Shown: positions 1-9,218 of the stretch, one piece after another | Position numbering within the stretch: the first letter of the stretch is position 1 | Layout: the number at the start of each line of letters is the position of its first letter | Assembly: GCA_050953085.1 (NCBI GenBank) | Contig: JBMNLX010000005.1 | Location: 434,001 to 498,000, forward strand | Direction: 5' to 3' | Origin: UBA3946 sp002385755 | Lineage (GTDB): Bacteria; Bacillota_I; Bacilli_A; ML615J-28; CAG-698 | DNA length: 64,000 nt | The notes under the pieces: generated by a model | What the model was told of the DNA's origin: nothing | Databases searched by the model: none | What the model saw: the letters and a program-made list of their open reading frames with translations, nothing else | Position numbers and translations under genes: made by a program

Positions 1-1221
1 GACGACAAAGTGGCTAAGCAACAAGCATGGCAGGAAGTCCAAAGTCTGATGAACTGCGAGCTCAAGGTTATAGGTTATCCCGACTCGGCTCCTTGGGGTC
101 AAGCGCGTATTGACTGGCTGAACAACACCGCGACTACCAATCAAGCCGAATGCGATATTTTCGTGTCAACAACAGAATGGTTGATACAACTGGTTGAAGG
201 CGGCGCTGCGCATGATGTATTGGGGTATTACCAAAAATACGGTCAAAACGCTATGTCGCCCGGATTAAAAGGAGCGTCAACTTATAAAGGCGGGCTTTAC
301 TCTTTAATATATCCCCCCGTCGAAGGTCTAACCGTTGACAAAGGTCTATTCTATAACGTCAACTTGATCGAACAGCTCCAATTGACATCCCCCGCGAAGA
401 AATTCAATGACGGCGAATGGTCATTCAGCGACTTCAAAGAATACGTCCTGGAAGCGAATAGCCGTCTTGGCGAGGATATGAGCGTATTAAGCGGCCGTCC
501 CGTATTGTATTACATGGGGATGGTTAACTCTTCGGGCGTTCCTCTGGCGAACATTGTCACGAATTCCGTTAACTTCAGTCACCCGATTGCCGTTGACACC
601 GTCAATTTAATCAAAGAATTATATGACGAGGTCGGCTGGGGCGATATCGCTTGGGACGCTTCGGTAGTATCTTTTAACGAACAAAGATCGATTTTCCAAA
701 GCGGCGATTATTGGTTTATCAACACTGATAACCGTTGGCCGAAAGATCATTGGGGCGAAGGCACAACCAGGTTCGGTTACGTTCCTTATCCCTATCACGA
801 CAGCAAATCAAAAGATGACGCCATGACTACCGGAATCGGCGGCGCTTGTTATATGCAAGCGAACGGACGTCAGTATCCGGCTCATGTGAACTCCGAATAC
901 GTATACCGCGCGTTTACGGAAATGATGTTGAAAACCGCGGAAAAGATTAAAGCGGACGTCACTTATGATCCGGAACAAAAGATGAGAAACGCGGCTATGA
1001 ACAAGCTAAGCGATCCCGAGTCCGTCGACGCGATCATTTTCTTCACGAGCGACAGAGTGTTGTTTGACCCGATGTATGAATTGGGCGGCGGCACGGTACG
1101 CTTCACTTTGGCAACCGCGATTGAAGACGTCGTTGTCAGAGGCGAAGATTATGCGGAAACGATCGCCGAGATACAACCCGACATTATTAAAGCGCTTGTC
1201 GATGTTTATGGCTCGTCATAA
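1..1221 (+). CDS. ABC sugar-binding protein, 3' part
   Basis: The reading frame is open from base 1, so the true start and signal peptide lie outside the window; the 406 visible codons are the larger C-terminal part. The sequence resembles family 1 extracellular solute-binding proteins of carbohydrate ABC importers. Aromatic-rich stretches such as DYWFINTDNRW and an ordinary extracellular composition (few Cys) fit this. Such proteins sit outside the membrane and hand a sugar to a permease pair, which is not in the window and should be upstream. A terminator follows directly, and the murein-sugar operon begins after it with a DUF624 protein, a family often found beside sugar importers. Uptake of murein saccharides is therefore a reasonable guess, but the ligand cannot be read from sequence. 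Confidence 0.8.
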   Translation, partial: DDKVAKQQAWQEVQSLMNCELKVIGYPDSAPWGQARIDWLNNTATTNQAECDIFVSTTEWLIQLVEGGAAHDVLGYYQKYGQNAMSPGLKGASTYKGGLYSLIYPPVEGLTVDKGLFYNVNLIEQLQLTSPAKKFNDGEWSFSDFKEYVLEANSRLGEDMSVLSGRPVLYYMGMVNSSGVPLANIVTNSVNFSHPIAVDTVNLIKELYDEVGWGDIAWDASVVSFNEQRSIFQSGDYWFINTDNRWPKDHWGEGTTRFGYVPYPYHDSKSKDDAMTTGIGGACYMQANGRQYPAHVNSEYVYRAFTEMMLKTAEKIKADVTYDPEQKMRNAAMNKLSDPESVDAIIFFTSDRVLFDPMYELGGGTVRFTLATAIEDVVVRGEDYAETIAEIQPDIIKALVDVYGSS

Positions 1222-1234
1222 AAACCGCTAATTT

Positions 1235-1270
1235 AAAGACCGCTATGCGTTTGCTTGGCGGTCTTTTTTT
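1235..1270 (+). terminator. Rho-independent terminator after the binding protein
   Basis: A 9-bp perfect stem (AAAGACCGC at 1235-1243 with GCGGTCTTT at 1258-1266) is followed by a T run. It separates the binding-protein gene from the operon that starts at 1386. Confidence 0.85.
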
Positions 1271-1339
1271 ATGTTTAAAAACCATTTATCAACCGGATAA
1301 TTTATTCGCCGTTTATAAGGTTTAATATGAATTTGTAAA

Positions 1340-1368
1340 TTGTTATTTATCGCAAATTATGCTATAAT
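1340..1368 (+). promoter_or_regulatory. Sigma-A promoter of the murein-salvage operon
   Basis: TTGTTA at 1340-1345 and TATAAT at 1363-1368 are separated by exactly 17 bases, 18 bases before the start codon at 1386. No other good promoter is visible before 14235, so it probably drives the whole operon. Confidence 0.75.
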
Positions 1369-1385
1369 AATAACGGTGAATTTAT

Positions 1386-2177
1386 ATGGACTTCAACAAA
1401 TTTGTTGAAAGCAAATTGTTTCGCGGGTTTGATTGGCTATACCGTTTGCTGGTTATCAATCTCCTATCGATTCTTATCCCGTTGGCTCTCGCCATCGGAC
1501 CGTATTTGTTGTATTATCATTTCGGGTGGTATTTTTTTCTGATAATCGGCTATGTTTTCGCGGTTTTCGCCTTGATTCCCTGCGTGATAAATTCTTTTTT
1601 TATAATCAAGCATTATAAAGAAGAAAAAGCGGGCAATGTTTTTATTCTTTACTTTCAAAATCTCGCGCTCATTTTTAAAAATATATATATCTATGAATTA
1701 ACGATTATTCCCGCGGGCGGGTTGCTGGCGTTTGGATCCGCTTATTATTGGGCGGCTTTGGGCGCCGAGAATTTCGCCAGTCTTGACGCGTGGGTCAGAG
1801 TTTTAATGATTACGGGGTTCGTTTTTTCTTTTTTTTGTTTTTGCGCCGTGATATTGTCAATCGTCAATATGCCGATGATCGTTTCTTATTTTCGAATGAA
1901 AACCCTGGATTTATATAAAATATCGTTTTATATAGCTTTTCGGTATTTTTTCCGCACGTTCTTATATCTTGTGATTTTCAGCATTCCCATTATTTTGGCA
2001 CTCCAATTCCCGTCCTTTTTTTTACCCGTATACACATTGATCGGGATCAGTTTGCCTTTATATTTGCTTTATTTATTGTCAAGGAATTTCTACTGGCATT
2101 TGAGCCGCAATCTTGACGATTTAAAAAATATGGATAAATATGATTTAAAAGGAGAGGACAATGAAAATAGGAATTGA
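1386..2177 (+). CDS. DUF624 (YesL-like) membrane protein
   Basis: The product has 263 residues with about six hydrophobic helices and a short charged tail, which matches the size and topology of DUF624/YesL proteins. The family has no proven activity but is usually encoded with sugar ABC importers and glycosidases in Firmicutes. Here it is the first gene of the operon and overlaps namZ by 17 bases. The ATG at 1386 is preceded by GGTGA at a 6-base distance. A role in uptake or sensing of murein sugars is inference from position. I am fairly sure of the family and not of the function. Confidence 0.7.
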   Translation: MDFNKFVESKLFRGFDWLYRLLVINLLSILIPLALAIGPYLLYYHFGWYFFLIIGYVFAVFALIPCVINSFFIIKHYKEEKAGNVFILYFQNLALIFKNIYIYELTIIPAGGLLAFGSAYYWAALGAENFASLDAWVRVLMITGFVFSFFCFCAVILSIVNMPMIVSYFRMKTLDLYKISFYIAFRYFFRTFLYLVIFSIPIILALQFPSFFLPVYTLIGISLPLYLLYLLSRNFYWHLSRNLDDLKNMDKYDLKGEDNENRN

Positions 2178-3297
2178 TCGAATTGACGAGCATCTGCCCT
2201 TATTTGCCGGGAAAAGAATCGGTTTGATCACCAACCCGACCGGCATTGACGGGCGGCTACGGTCAACGATTGACGTTTTGAAAGAAAAGGTGAATCTAGT
2301 CGCTTTATTCGCGCCGGAACACGGTATTCGCGGGGATTTGCAGGCCGGCGTTCATTTGGAATCCCACGTCGACGAAAGATCGCAAATAATCGTATACAGC
2401 CTTTATACGCAGGAGAAGAAACCGACCAAGGAGATGCTCGACGCTATCGACGCGCTGTGCATCGATATCCAGGACGCGGGATCAAGGTTCTACACTTACA
2501 TCTACACGATGGCTTACGCGATGATCGCCTGCGCCGAGCATGATAAGGAATTCATCGTTTTTGACCGGCCGAACCCGATAAACGGAGTCGACGTCGAGGG
2601 TAATATTTTAGACCTTAAATACCGTTCTTTTATCGGTTATTACCCGATTGTTCAAAGGCACGGACTCACTATCGGCGAGCTAGCCCGTCTTTTTAACGAA
2701 GAATACAATATCGGCTGCCGGCTGACGGTCGTGCCGATGATAGGGTGGAAAAGAGAGATGTTTTATCCGGAAACCGGCCTATTATGGATCGCGCCTTCGC
2801 CGAATTTGCCGACATTGGAAACGGCGCTTGTTTACAACGCGACCTGTATTTTCGAGGGAACCAACGTTTCCGAAGGCCGGGGGACGACGCTGCCGTTTCA
2901 AATCGTCGGCGCCCCTTATATCGATCCGTACGGGTTATGCGACGCGATGAACGATTTTGGTTTTCCCGGCGTCTTTTTCCGGCCGATATTTTTTAAACCG
3001 ACGTTTTCCAAGCATGCCGACAAGCAATGCAGCGGGATTCAGATTCATGTTTTTGACGCCAAGCTTTTCCGACCGGTGAAAATCGGTTGGACGCTCTTTG
3101 ACGTCATTCGGAAAATGTACCCGGAAGATTTTAAAATCAACCCGCCGTGGCGCGAGGGCAGCCCCAACATGTTACAATACAACACGGGCTGCGATTATAT
3201 CCAAGACGGGGCGTATGATCTTGACGAATTATACGCGATAATCGATCGCGATTCCGATATTTTTTCTAAGACGAGAGAGAGGTATTTGATATATTGA
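2161..3297 (+). CDS. namZ: Exo-beta-N-acetylmuramidase NamZ (DUF1343), no signal peptide
   Basis: A DUF1343/YbbC protein of 378 residues. The family founder, NamZ of Bacillus subtilis, removes single MurNAc residues from the non-reducing end of murein chains. The family block FAPEHGIRGDLQAG lies near residue 60, and FDRPNPINGVDVEGNILD lies near residue 135. There is no signal peptide: the protein begins directly at GIDRIDEHLPLFAGKRIGL. This copy should therefore act in the cytosol, unlike the secreted B. subtilis enzyme. The start is supported by GGAGAGG just upstream, and the gene overlaps the DUF624 gene. The following gene is a full paralogue with a lipoprotein signal. Confidence 0.88.
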   Translation: MKIGIDRIDEHLPLFAGKRIGLITNPTGIDGRLRSTIDVLKEKVNLVALFAPEHGIRGDLQAGVHLESHVDERSQIIVYSLYTQEKKPTKEMLDAIDALCIDIQDAGSRFYTYIYTMAYAMIACAEHDKEFIVFDRPNPINGVDVEGNILDLKYRSFIGYYPIVQRHGLTIGELARLFNEEYNIGCRLTVVPMIGWKREMFYPETGLLWIAPSPNLPTLETALVYNATCIFEGTNVSEGRGTTLPFQIVGAPYIDPYGLCDAMNDFGFPGVFFRPIFFKPTFSKHADKQCSGIQIHVFDAKLFRPVKIGWTLFDVIRKMYPEDFKINPPWREGSPNMLQYNTGCDYIQDGAYDLDELYAIIDRDSDIFSKTRERYLIY

Positions 3298-4535
3298 TGA
3301 AAAGAGCTTATTTGCTTCTAGTTTTGTTCGCGTTTTCCTTGATTTTGCCGGCGTGCCGTCTTATTCCCGCCGATCCCGGTCACGGGAGCGAAAAGGCGGT
3401 TCTGACGGGAATCGACTTAATCGATGAAAATTTGCATGTTTTTGCCGGCAAGAGGGTCGGATTAATAACCAACCCGACGGGAATAAACAGCAAGTTTCAA
3501 TCGACAATAGACATTTTATACGAAAAAACGAATCTTACCGCCTTGTTTGCGCCCGAGCACGGGATCAGGGGAGATCGCCAGGCCGGCTCTTACGTAGAAT
3601 CGTATGTCGACGAGAAAACCGGGCTCACGGTTTACAGTCTTTATGGGAATCAAAAAAAGCCGACGGCGGGGATGCTCCAGGACGTGGATATTCTTTGCAT
3701 TGATTTGCAGGATGTCGGGGCGCGTTTTTACACCTACATTTATACGATGGCCTACGCGATGGAAGCGTGCGCGCAGTATAATAAGAAGTTTGTCGTTTTT
3801 GACCGCCCCAATCCGTTGGGCGGAATTGTCGCCGAGGGGAATATTCTTGACACAGACTATCGCTCCTTCGTCGGCATGTACCCGATTGTTCAAAGGCACG
3901 GGATGACGATCGGCGAGCTCGCGCGAATGTTTAACGAGGAATTTGGCATCGGTTGCGATTTGACGGTTATTGAGATGAAGAATTGGAAGCGAAGCATGTA
4001 TTTTGACGACACCTCGCTTCCCTGGGTAATCCCGTCCCCCAACATGCCAAGTTTAGACACGGCGATCGTTTATCCCGGAACTTGCGTTTTTGAGGGTACG
4101 AATATGTCCGAGGGTCGGGGCACGACATTGCCGTTCGAGTTAATCGGCGCCCCGTATATTGACGCCGAGGAATACGCTCAGGCTTTGAACGATCTCGAAT
4201 TGCCGGGGGTAAAATTCCGCCCCGCTTATTTCACGCCGATGTTTTCCAAACATCAAAACGCGTTATGCGCCGGCGTTCAGGTGCACGTCACGGACCGGGA
4301 TGTTTTTCCGGCGGTCAAAGTTGGTTGGGCGATGCTTGACGTTGCCCGCGACTTATACCCGAAAGATTTTGCTATTCTTAACGCTTCCAATCACGGTTGC
4401 ATGCTTAATCTGCTCACGGGAAGCGGCTATATTACCGCGGACATTTATTCGCTTGAAGAACAATTTGATATTATTGACCGCGACACCGCCGAATTCATGG
4501 CGATCCGGGAGAAATATTTATTATATCGGGAGTGA
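3297..4535 (+). CDS. namZ: NamZ-type exo-muramidase, surface lipoprotein
   Basis: The second DUF1343 protein, 412 residues, is alignable over its whole length with the preceding one (for example FAPEHGIRGDRQAG and FDRPNPLGGIVAEGNILD). It differs in having a lipoprotein signal peptide: charged MKRAY, a hydrophobic core, then the lipobox LPAC with Cys near residue 20. It should be tethered to the outer face of the membrane. The ATG at 3297 shares a base with the stop of the first copy; a TTG one codon upstream is also possible. The pair suggests one enzyme outside working on long chains and one inside working on imported fragments. That division of labour is inference; the family assignment is firm. 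Confidence 0.88.
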   Translation: MKRAYLLLVLFAFSLILPACRLIPADPGHGSEKAVLTGIDLIDENLHVFAGKRVGLITNPTGINSKFQSTIDILYEKTNLTALFAPEHGIRGDRQAGSYVESYVDEKTGLTVYSLYGNQKKPTAGMLQDVDILCIDLQDVGARFYTYIYTMAYAMEACAQYNKKFVVFDRPNPLGGIVAEGNILDTDYRSFVGMYPIVQRHGMTIGELARMFNEEFGIGCDLTVIEMKNWKRSMYFDDTSLPWVIPSPNMPSLDTAIVYPGTCVFEGTNMSEGRGTTLPFELIGAPYIDAEEYAQALNDLELPGVKFRPAYFTPMFSKHQNALCAGVQVHVTDRDVFPAVKVGWAMLDVARDLYPKDFAILNASNHGCMLNLLTGSGYITADIYSLEEQFDIIDRDTAEFMAIREKYLLYRE

Positions 4536-4540
4536 AAGCG

Positions 4541-7165
4541 ATGAAGTCGGCAAAGGAAATGACTTTAAAGGAAAAAATCGGCCAACTGTTTTTTTTCGGT
4601 TTTCCCGGGAATGAGCTTTCACCGGAAATCATCGCATTGATTGAGGAATACAAACTTGGGAATATTATTCTATTCGCGAGAAATATCAAAACGCCGAGGC
4701 AGTTATTCGAACTGAACAAAGAAATCCATGATAGAATTTCCCGCGCGACGGGTATTATGCCTCTAATCGCCATTGATCAGGAAGGCGGGATGGTGACCCG
4801 GATTATGAATGGCGTCACTTTTCCTCCCGGTAATATGACGATGGCGGCGACTGACCGGGAAATGGCATACCGGGTCGGAAAGATCGTCGGCGAGGAATTG
4901 CGGGCGCTGGGAATCAACATGAATCTCGCTCCCGTCCTTGACGTTAACAACAATCCCGACAACCCGGTGATCGGCGTGCGCAGTTTTTCCGACGACCCGG
5001 AAACGGTGGCGCGTTTTGGTCTGGAATATATCCGGGGGCTACAAGGAGCGGGTATCATCGCCACCGGAAAACATTTCCCCGGCCACGGCGACACTGCCTT
5101 GGACAGTCATTACGCCTTGCCCGTGATCGGTCATGATAAAGACCGGCTGGACCGGGTTGAACTCTATCCTTTCCGCCGGGCTATCGAGAACAATATCGAC
5201 GCCATTATGTCGGCGCACGTGATTTTCCCTGCTTACGAGAACGGGGAGCTGCCGGCGACTTTATCGGAGAAGGTCTTGACCGGCCTATTGCGCGGCGAAT
5301 TGGGATTTGGCGGATTGATTGTCAGCGATTGTATGGAAATGAAAGCTATCGACGATCACTTTACCGCGCCCCGGGGGGCGCTTGCGGGTTTGCTTGCCGG
5401 CCTTGACATGGTTTTCATTTCCCACGCGCCGGAGAAACAGCGCGCGGCGCTGGAACTATTGACGGCGACCGTCGAGTCGGGAGAATTCCCGCTTTCGCTC
5501 TTGGATGAAAAAGCGGAAAGAATCCTTCGTTATAAAGAGAAAATCTATCCGACAATTAAAGAACATTTTTATAATCGGGATTACGACGCCGCGACCGCGG
5601 TTTTGACTTCTCCGGAACACCGAAATACGGCGGCCGCGGTGGTCGACGCCTCGCTAACGAAAGTCAAGGGAAAGGATTTCCGCCCCGTCGGGAAGACGCT
5701 TGTAATCGCGCCCGACCCGCGGGCCGTGACCATCGCCGAGGACAAGGTAGCCGCGCTTTCGATTACCGACGCCGTGCGTCATTCGGGCCTGCCTTATGAC
5801 GTCGTAAAAATTGAAAGAAATATCGCAAGCGACACCATTGACGAAATCGTCTCTCGGGCGCGGGATTATCAAACCGTGGTGATTTGCACGTGGAACGCAG
5901 CTTCCACGGGTCAAGCGGAATTGGCGCGGAAGCTATACCGAGCTTGCGCCGACCTGTACGTCATCTCCACCCGCAACCCTTACGATATCTTTGCTTTTCC
6001 CGAAATCGATAATTATTTATGTTTATACGAATATACCCCGAATTCCGTGGCGACGCTCCTTAAGTATTTAAAGGGAGAAATATATCCTTCGGGGAAGTTG
6101 CCGGTAAGGTTATGGCGGCCGCCGAAAATCGGCGCCTCGCTTTACGTCGGGCTTCCCGATTACGCGCTCGAGAAGAATATCGAGTACTTGCGTTTATTGA
6201 AACGTCACGGTATTGATAGAATATTTATTTCCGGCCATATGCCGGAAATGAAAGCCGGTTTTGAAGGCGAGCTGCGCGAGATTGTTTCCGTCGCGAACGA
6301 TTTGGGAATGAAAGTGATCCTCGATATCTCTCCGGCGGCGTTTTCAAAGATAACATTGCCTCCGATTTATGCTTTGAGACTTGATTACGGCTTTAGCCGC
6401 GAGGAAATCGTCCGCCTGGCAAACGAGGCCGATTATAGAATCGAACTAAACGCCTCGACGATCAGCGAGGAGGATTTGAGATATTTGCTTAACCGGGGGA
6501 CGCGTCCGGAAAGACTGCGCATAAGTCATAATTTCTATCCCAAACCCTATACGGGTCTCTCGCATGAAGAAGTATTGAAGAAAAACCTTGCGTTCCGGAA
6601 ATACGGGTTTAAAGTGGCGGCTTTTATCCCGTCCCAAGTTAACAAGAGACCGCCCCTCTACGAAGGGCTTCCGACCGTGGAAGATCATCGCCGCATGCCT
6701 TTATTGGCGGCGTTGTCGGAAGTCGCCGGGCTTGAGTTGGACGAGATATATTTCGGCGACGCTTACGTCGGCGAGGACGAACTCGCGGCGGCGTTGGCAT
6801 ATGACGGGAAGACCGTCTATGTTCCCCTCGCATTATACCCGGGAATCACGGACAATGAAAAAGCGATGCTATTACGGGAGCACCGCAATCGTCTCGACGC
6901 CACCCCGTATTTTATTCGCTCGTCGGTTCGTTCGCGCGACGCCGCGATTAAACCGCGCAACACGGTAGCCCGCGGTCTTTGCGAGGTTACCGTCGATAAC
7001 GAGCTTTTCGGGCGATATCAGGGGGAAGTGGCGATTATGACGAGCGATCTTCCCGCCGACCGGCGCGTGAACGTCGTCGGCAAAGCGATCGTCACCGATT
7101 TTGCCATTAACGAGATAAGGAAGGGAAAGAAATTCAAATTTATTTTGACGGGTGAGAATTCATGA
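4541..7165 (+). CDS. nagZ: NagZ-MupG fusion: beta-N-acetylglucosaminidase plus 6-phospho-muramidase
   Basis: A protein of 874 residues made of two enzymes. Residues 1 to about 335 are a GH3 catalytic domain of NagZ type, with KHFPGHGDT near residue 176 (general acid His loop) and SDCMEM near 263 (nucleophile Asp). About 340-525 is the GH3 C-terminal domain seen in Gram-positive NagZ. About 528-874 is a complete DUF871 TIM barrel, the family of Staphylococcus aureus MupG, which splits MurNAc-6P-GlcNAc; its hallmark HNFYPKPYTGLS is present. NagZ releases GlcNAc from the non-reducing end. There is no signal peptide, so both domains are cytosolic. I chose ATG 4541 because GGGAG lies 8 bases upstream; GTG 4532 has no such site. 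The gene overlaps murK by 4 bases. I do not know this fusion from described systems. Confidence 0.88.
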   Translation: MKSAKEMTLKEKIGQLFFFGFPGNELSPEIIALIEEYKLGNIILFARNIKTPRQLFELNKEIHDRISRATGIMPLIAIDQEGGMVTRIMNGVTFPPGNMTMAATDREMAYRVGKIVGEELRALGINMNLAPVLDVNNNPDNPVIGVRSFSDDPETVARFGLEYIRGLQGAGIIATGKHFPGHGDTALDSHYALPVIGHDKDRLDRVELYPFRRAIENNIDAIMSAHVIFPAYENGELPATLSEKVLTGLLRGELGFGGLIVSDCMEMKAIDDHFTAPRGALAGLLAGLDMVFISHAPEKQRAALELLTATVESGEFPLSLLDEKAERILRYKEKIYPTIKEHFYNRDYDAATAVLTSPEHRNTAAAVVDASLTKVKGKDFRPVGKTLVIAPDPRAVTIAEDKVAALSITDAVRHSGLPYDVVKIERNIASDTIDEIVSRARDYQTVVICTWNAASTGQAELARKLYRACADLYVISTRNPYDIFAFPEIDNYLCLYEYTPNSVATLLKYLKGEIYPSGKLPVRLWRPPKIGASLYVGLPDYALEKNIEYLRLLKRHGIDRIFISGHMPEMKAGFEGELREIVSVANDLGMKVILDISPAAFSKITLPPIYALRLDYGFSREEIVRLANEADYRIELNASTISEEDLRYLLNRGTRPERLRISHNFYPKPYTGLSHEEVLKKNLAFRKYGFKVAAFIPSQVNKRPPLYEGLPTVEDHRRMPLLAALSEVAGLELDEIYFGDAYVGEDELAAALAYDGKTVYVPLALYPGITDNEKAMLLREHRNRLDATPYFIRSSVRSRDAAIKPRNTVARGLCEVTVDNELFGRYQGEVAIMTSDLPADRRVNVVGKAIVTDFAINEIRKGKKFKFILTGENS

Positions 7166-8076
7166 AAAAGGCCGTTATCGCCGTCGACGCCGGCGGGACG
7201 AAAACCCGAGTCGCCCTGATCGACGAAAAAAAACGGATTGTCTCGGAAATATACGGCCCGGCCGGGAGCCCCGCCGCAACCTCTCCCGACGCCTCCTTCT
7301 CGGTCGTTTCGGGGCTTGTGGAAGAGATGAGCGGTCGCTTTAGCGGCGATTATGACATCGTTTGCGTTCAAATGGGCGTCTCCGGGTTTGGGATTATTCC
7401 CGACCCTGCCGCTTTCGAGCGTCGTCTTTGCGAGCGGTTGGGGTTGGAGGTCGCGGTCAATGATGACGGTTACGTCACCCTGCATTCCCTGATGAAAGGA
7501 AAGGGGGGGGAATGGATCGCGGTAATCAGCGGGACGGGAAGCAGCTGTTACGCGACTAACGGCAGGGAGACGCTTTTGCTCGGCGGATACGGCCACCTCT
7601 TGACCGAGGCCGGCTCGGCTCACGCCGCCGTGAAAACGGCCGCGGCCGAAGCAATCCGCCAATTTGAAGAAGGAGAGCCACTTTCGCCTTTGAGCAGAGC
7701 GCTTATGGAAGAAGTCGGGATCGATAACGTCTATCGTTTTAAAGTCTTTTTCTTTAACAATCCCAAAAGCAAAATCGCCGAACGCGCGCGGTTCATATCG
7801 GCGCGCGCCTTGGCGGGAGACGAGGAGGCGGCCGCGATTTTAAAGCAATGCGGGCGCGATCTGGCGCGCTGGGTTAAACTTCAATACAAGCACCTCAGTC
7901 TTTCTCCGGCCGCGCGAATCGGTCTTTTCGGCAGTTTCGTCACCAAGGCGGCTTTTGTCAGGGAGGCGTTGCTTAAAGATTTGCGCGATTCTGGTTATAA
8001 CCCGGAAATCGCTGAAGATTCGGAAGACCCGATATACGGAGCTTATTATCTCGCGTTAGAGAGGGGAAAATTATGA
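7162..8076 (+). CDS. murK: MurNAc/GlcNAc kinase, BadF/NagK family
   Basis: A 304-residue sugar kinase of the ASKHA fold. It opens with the phosphate-1 motif VDAGGTKTR and has the second phosphate loop at SGTGSSCYA near residue 130. It resembles the MurK/NagK kinases of clostridia, which phosphorylate both MurNAc and GlcNAc at O6. This would supply MurNAc-6P to MurQ and GlcNAc-6P to glycolysis without a phosphotransferase system, which is absent from the operon. The ATG overlaps the stop of the fusion gene (ATGA), with GGGTGAG upstream, and the gene overlaps anmK in the same way. Exact substrate range cannot be read from the sequence. Confidence 0.8.
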   Translation: MKKAVIAVDAGGTKTRVALIDEKKRIVSEIYGPAGSPAATSPDASFSVVSGLVEEMSGRFSGDYDIVCVQMGVSGFGIIPDPAAFERRLCERLGLEVAVNDDGYVTLHSLMKGKGGEWIAVISGTGSSCYATNGRETLLLGGYGHLLTEAGSAHAAVKTAAAEAIRQFEEGEPLSPLSRALMEEVGIDNVYRFKVFFFNNPKSKIAERARFISARALAGDEEAAAILKQCGRDLARWVKLQYKHLSLSPAARIGLFGSFVTKAAFVREALLKDLRDSGYNPEIAEDSEDPIYGAYYLALERGKL

Positions 8077-9218
8077 TAGCGATCGGTTTGATGAGCGGGA
8101 CTTCGCTTGACGGCGTCGACGCCGCGCTCGTCGAGATTAAAGATGAAAAATATCGTTTATTAAAATACGAGCTTTTGCCTTACGAGGAAGAGTTTCGGGC
8201 GCGACTGATGAAAAACTTAAGCGACGAGACCGCGAGCCTCAAGGAAATATGCAGTCTCAATTTTGAGTTGGGATATAAGTTCGTAAGCGCGATCGACAAA
8301 CTTTTGGCGGGAACGCCGTATAAATACGAAGATATCGCGTTTGTGGCGTCGCACGGGCAAACAATCTGGCACAACCCCCGGAGCGACGGTGTTTTGGTGC
8401 CGTCGACCCTGCAGATCGGCGAGCCGGGCGTCATTACTTATTACACGAACATCCCGGTCGTCGCCAATTTCCGTTCGATGGATATTATCGCCGGCGGCGA
8501 GGGGGCGCCGATGGTGCCGATGTCGGAATACTTGCTTTTCCGAAGCGCCACCGAAAGCGTGGTATTGCAGAACATCGGCGGGATCGGGAATTTGACCTAT
8601 ATCCCCAAAAACGCGGAAATTAACGAGGTAATCGCTTTTGACACCGGTCCCGGCAACGTCATGATCGACTATTACACAAACAAATATTTCTCCCGCCCGT
8701 ATGACGACGGGGGAAGGATCGCTTTGAGCGGGAAGGTGATCGGCGAGATTTTAACCGAGTTAAAGCAAGATCCCTTTATTACTCGGAAACCGCCGAAATC
8801 AACCGGTCGCGAGCAATATAACCAATCCTTCATGGAAGGGCTCGCCGCTCGTTTCGCCTTCGAGCGGTATGACAAGCGCGATATTATCGCCACCGTCGCC
8901 GAGTTTACCGTTTACGCAATCGCCTACGGTTGCCGGCGCTTTATCGGGCCGTTCGACCGCTTTATCCTTGGCGGGGGCGGCAGCCATAATCTATATATCG
9001 TAAGCCGATTGGAAGCGGAACTCGGGCAAAAAATATACCGCCAGGAGGATCTGGGCTTTAACGGCGACGCCAAGGAAGCGATGGCGTTCGCGATTTTGGG
9101 ATATCTAACCTTGCAAAACAAGGCGGGAAACATTAAAAGCGTGACCGGCGCCCGCGAGGCGGTCGTATTAGGAAATATTACCCCAAGAAAGGATGACGAC
9201 AAATGGCGACTGATTTAA
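8073..9218 (+). CDS. anmK: Anhydro-N-acetylmuramic acid kinase AnmK
   Basis: The 381-residue product starts with the AnmK signature GLMSGTSLDGVDAALVEI and has DTGPGNVMID near residue 190. Length is normal for the family. The enzyme opens and phosphorylates 1,6-anhydroMurNAc to MurNAc-6P. Anhydro sugars arise from lytic transglycosylases, so its presence means the cell meets murein cut in that way, for example turnover products of other bacteria. It has ATGA overlap with murK, a GAGGGG ribosome site, and a 16-base overlap with murQ, whose product uses the same intermediate. Confidence 0.93.
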   Translation: MIAIGLMSGTSLDGVDAALVEIKDEKYRLLKYELLPYEEEFRARLMKNLSDETASLKEICSLNFELGYKFVSAIDKLLAGTPYKYEDIAFVASHGQTIWHNPRSDGVLVPSTLQIGEPGVITYYTNIPVVANFRSMDIIAGGEGAPMVPMSEYLLFRSATESVVLQNIGGIGNLTYIPKNAEINEVIAFDTGPGNVMIDYYTNKYFSRPYDDGGRIALSGKVIGEILTELKQDPFITRKPPKSTGREQYNQSFMEGLAARFAFERYDKRDIIATVAEFTVYAIAYGCRRFIGPFDRFILGGGGSHNLYIVSRLEAELGQKIYRQEDLGFNGDAKEAMAFAILGYLTLQNKAGNIKSVTGAREAVVLGNITPRKDDDKWRLI

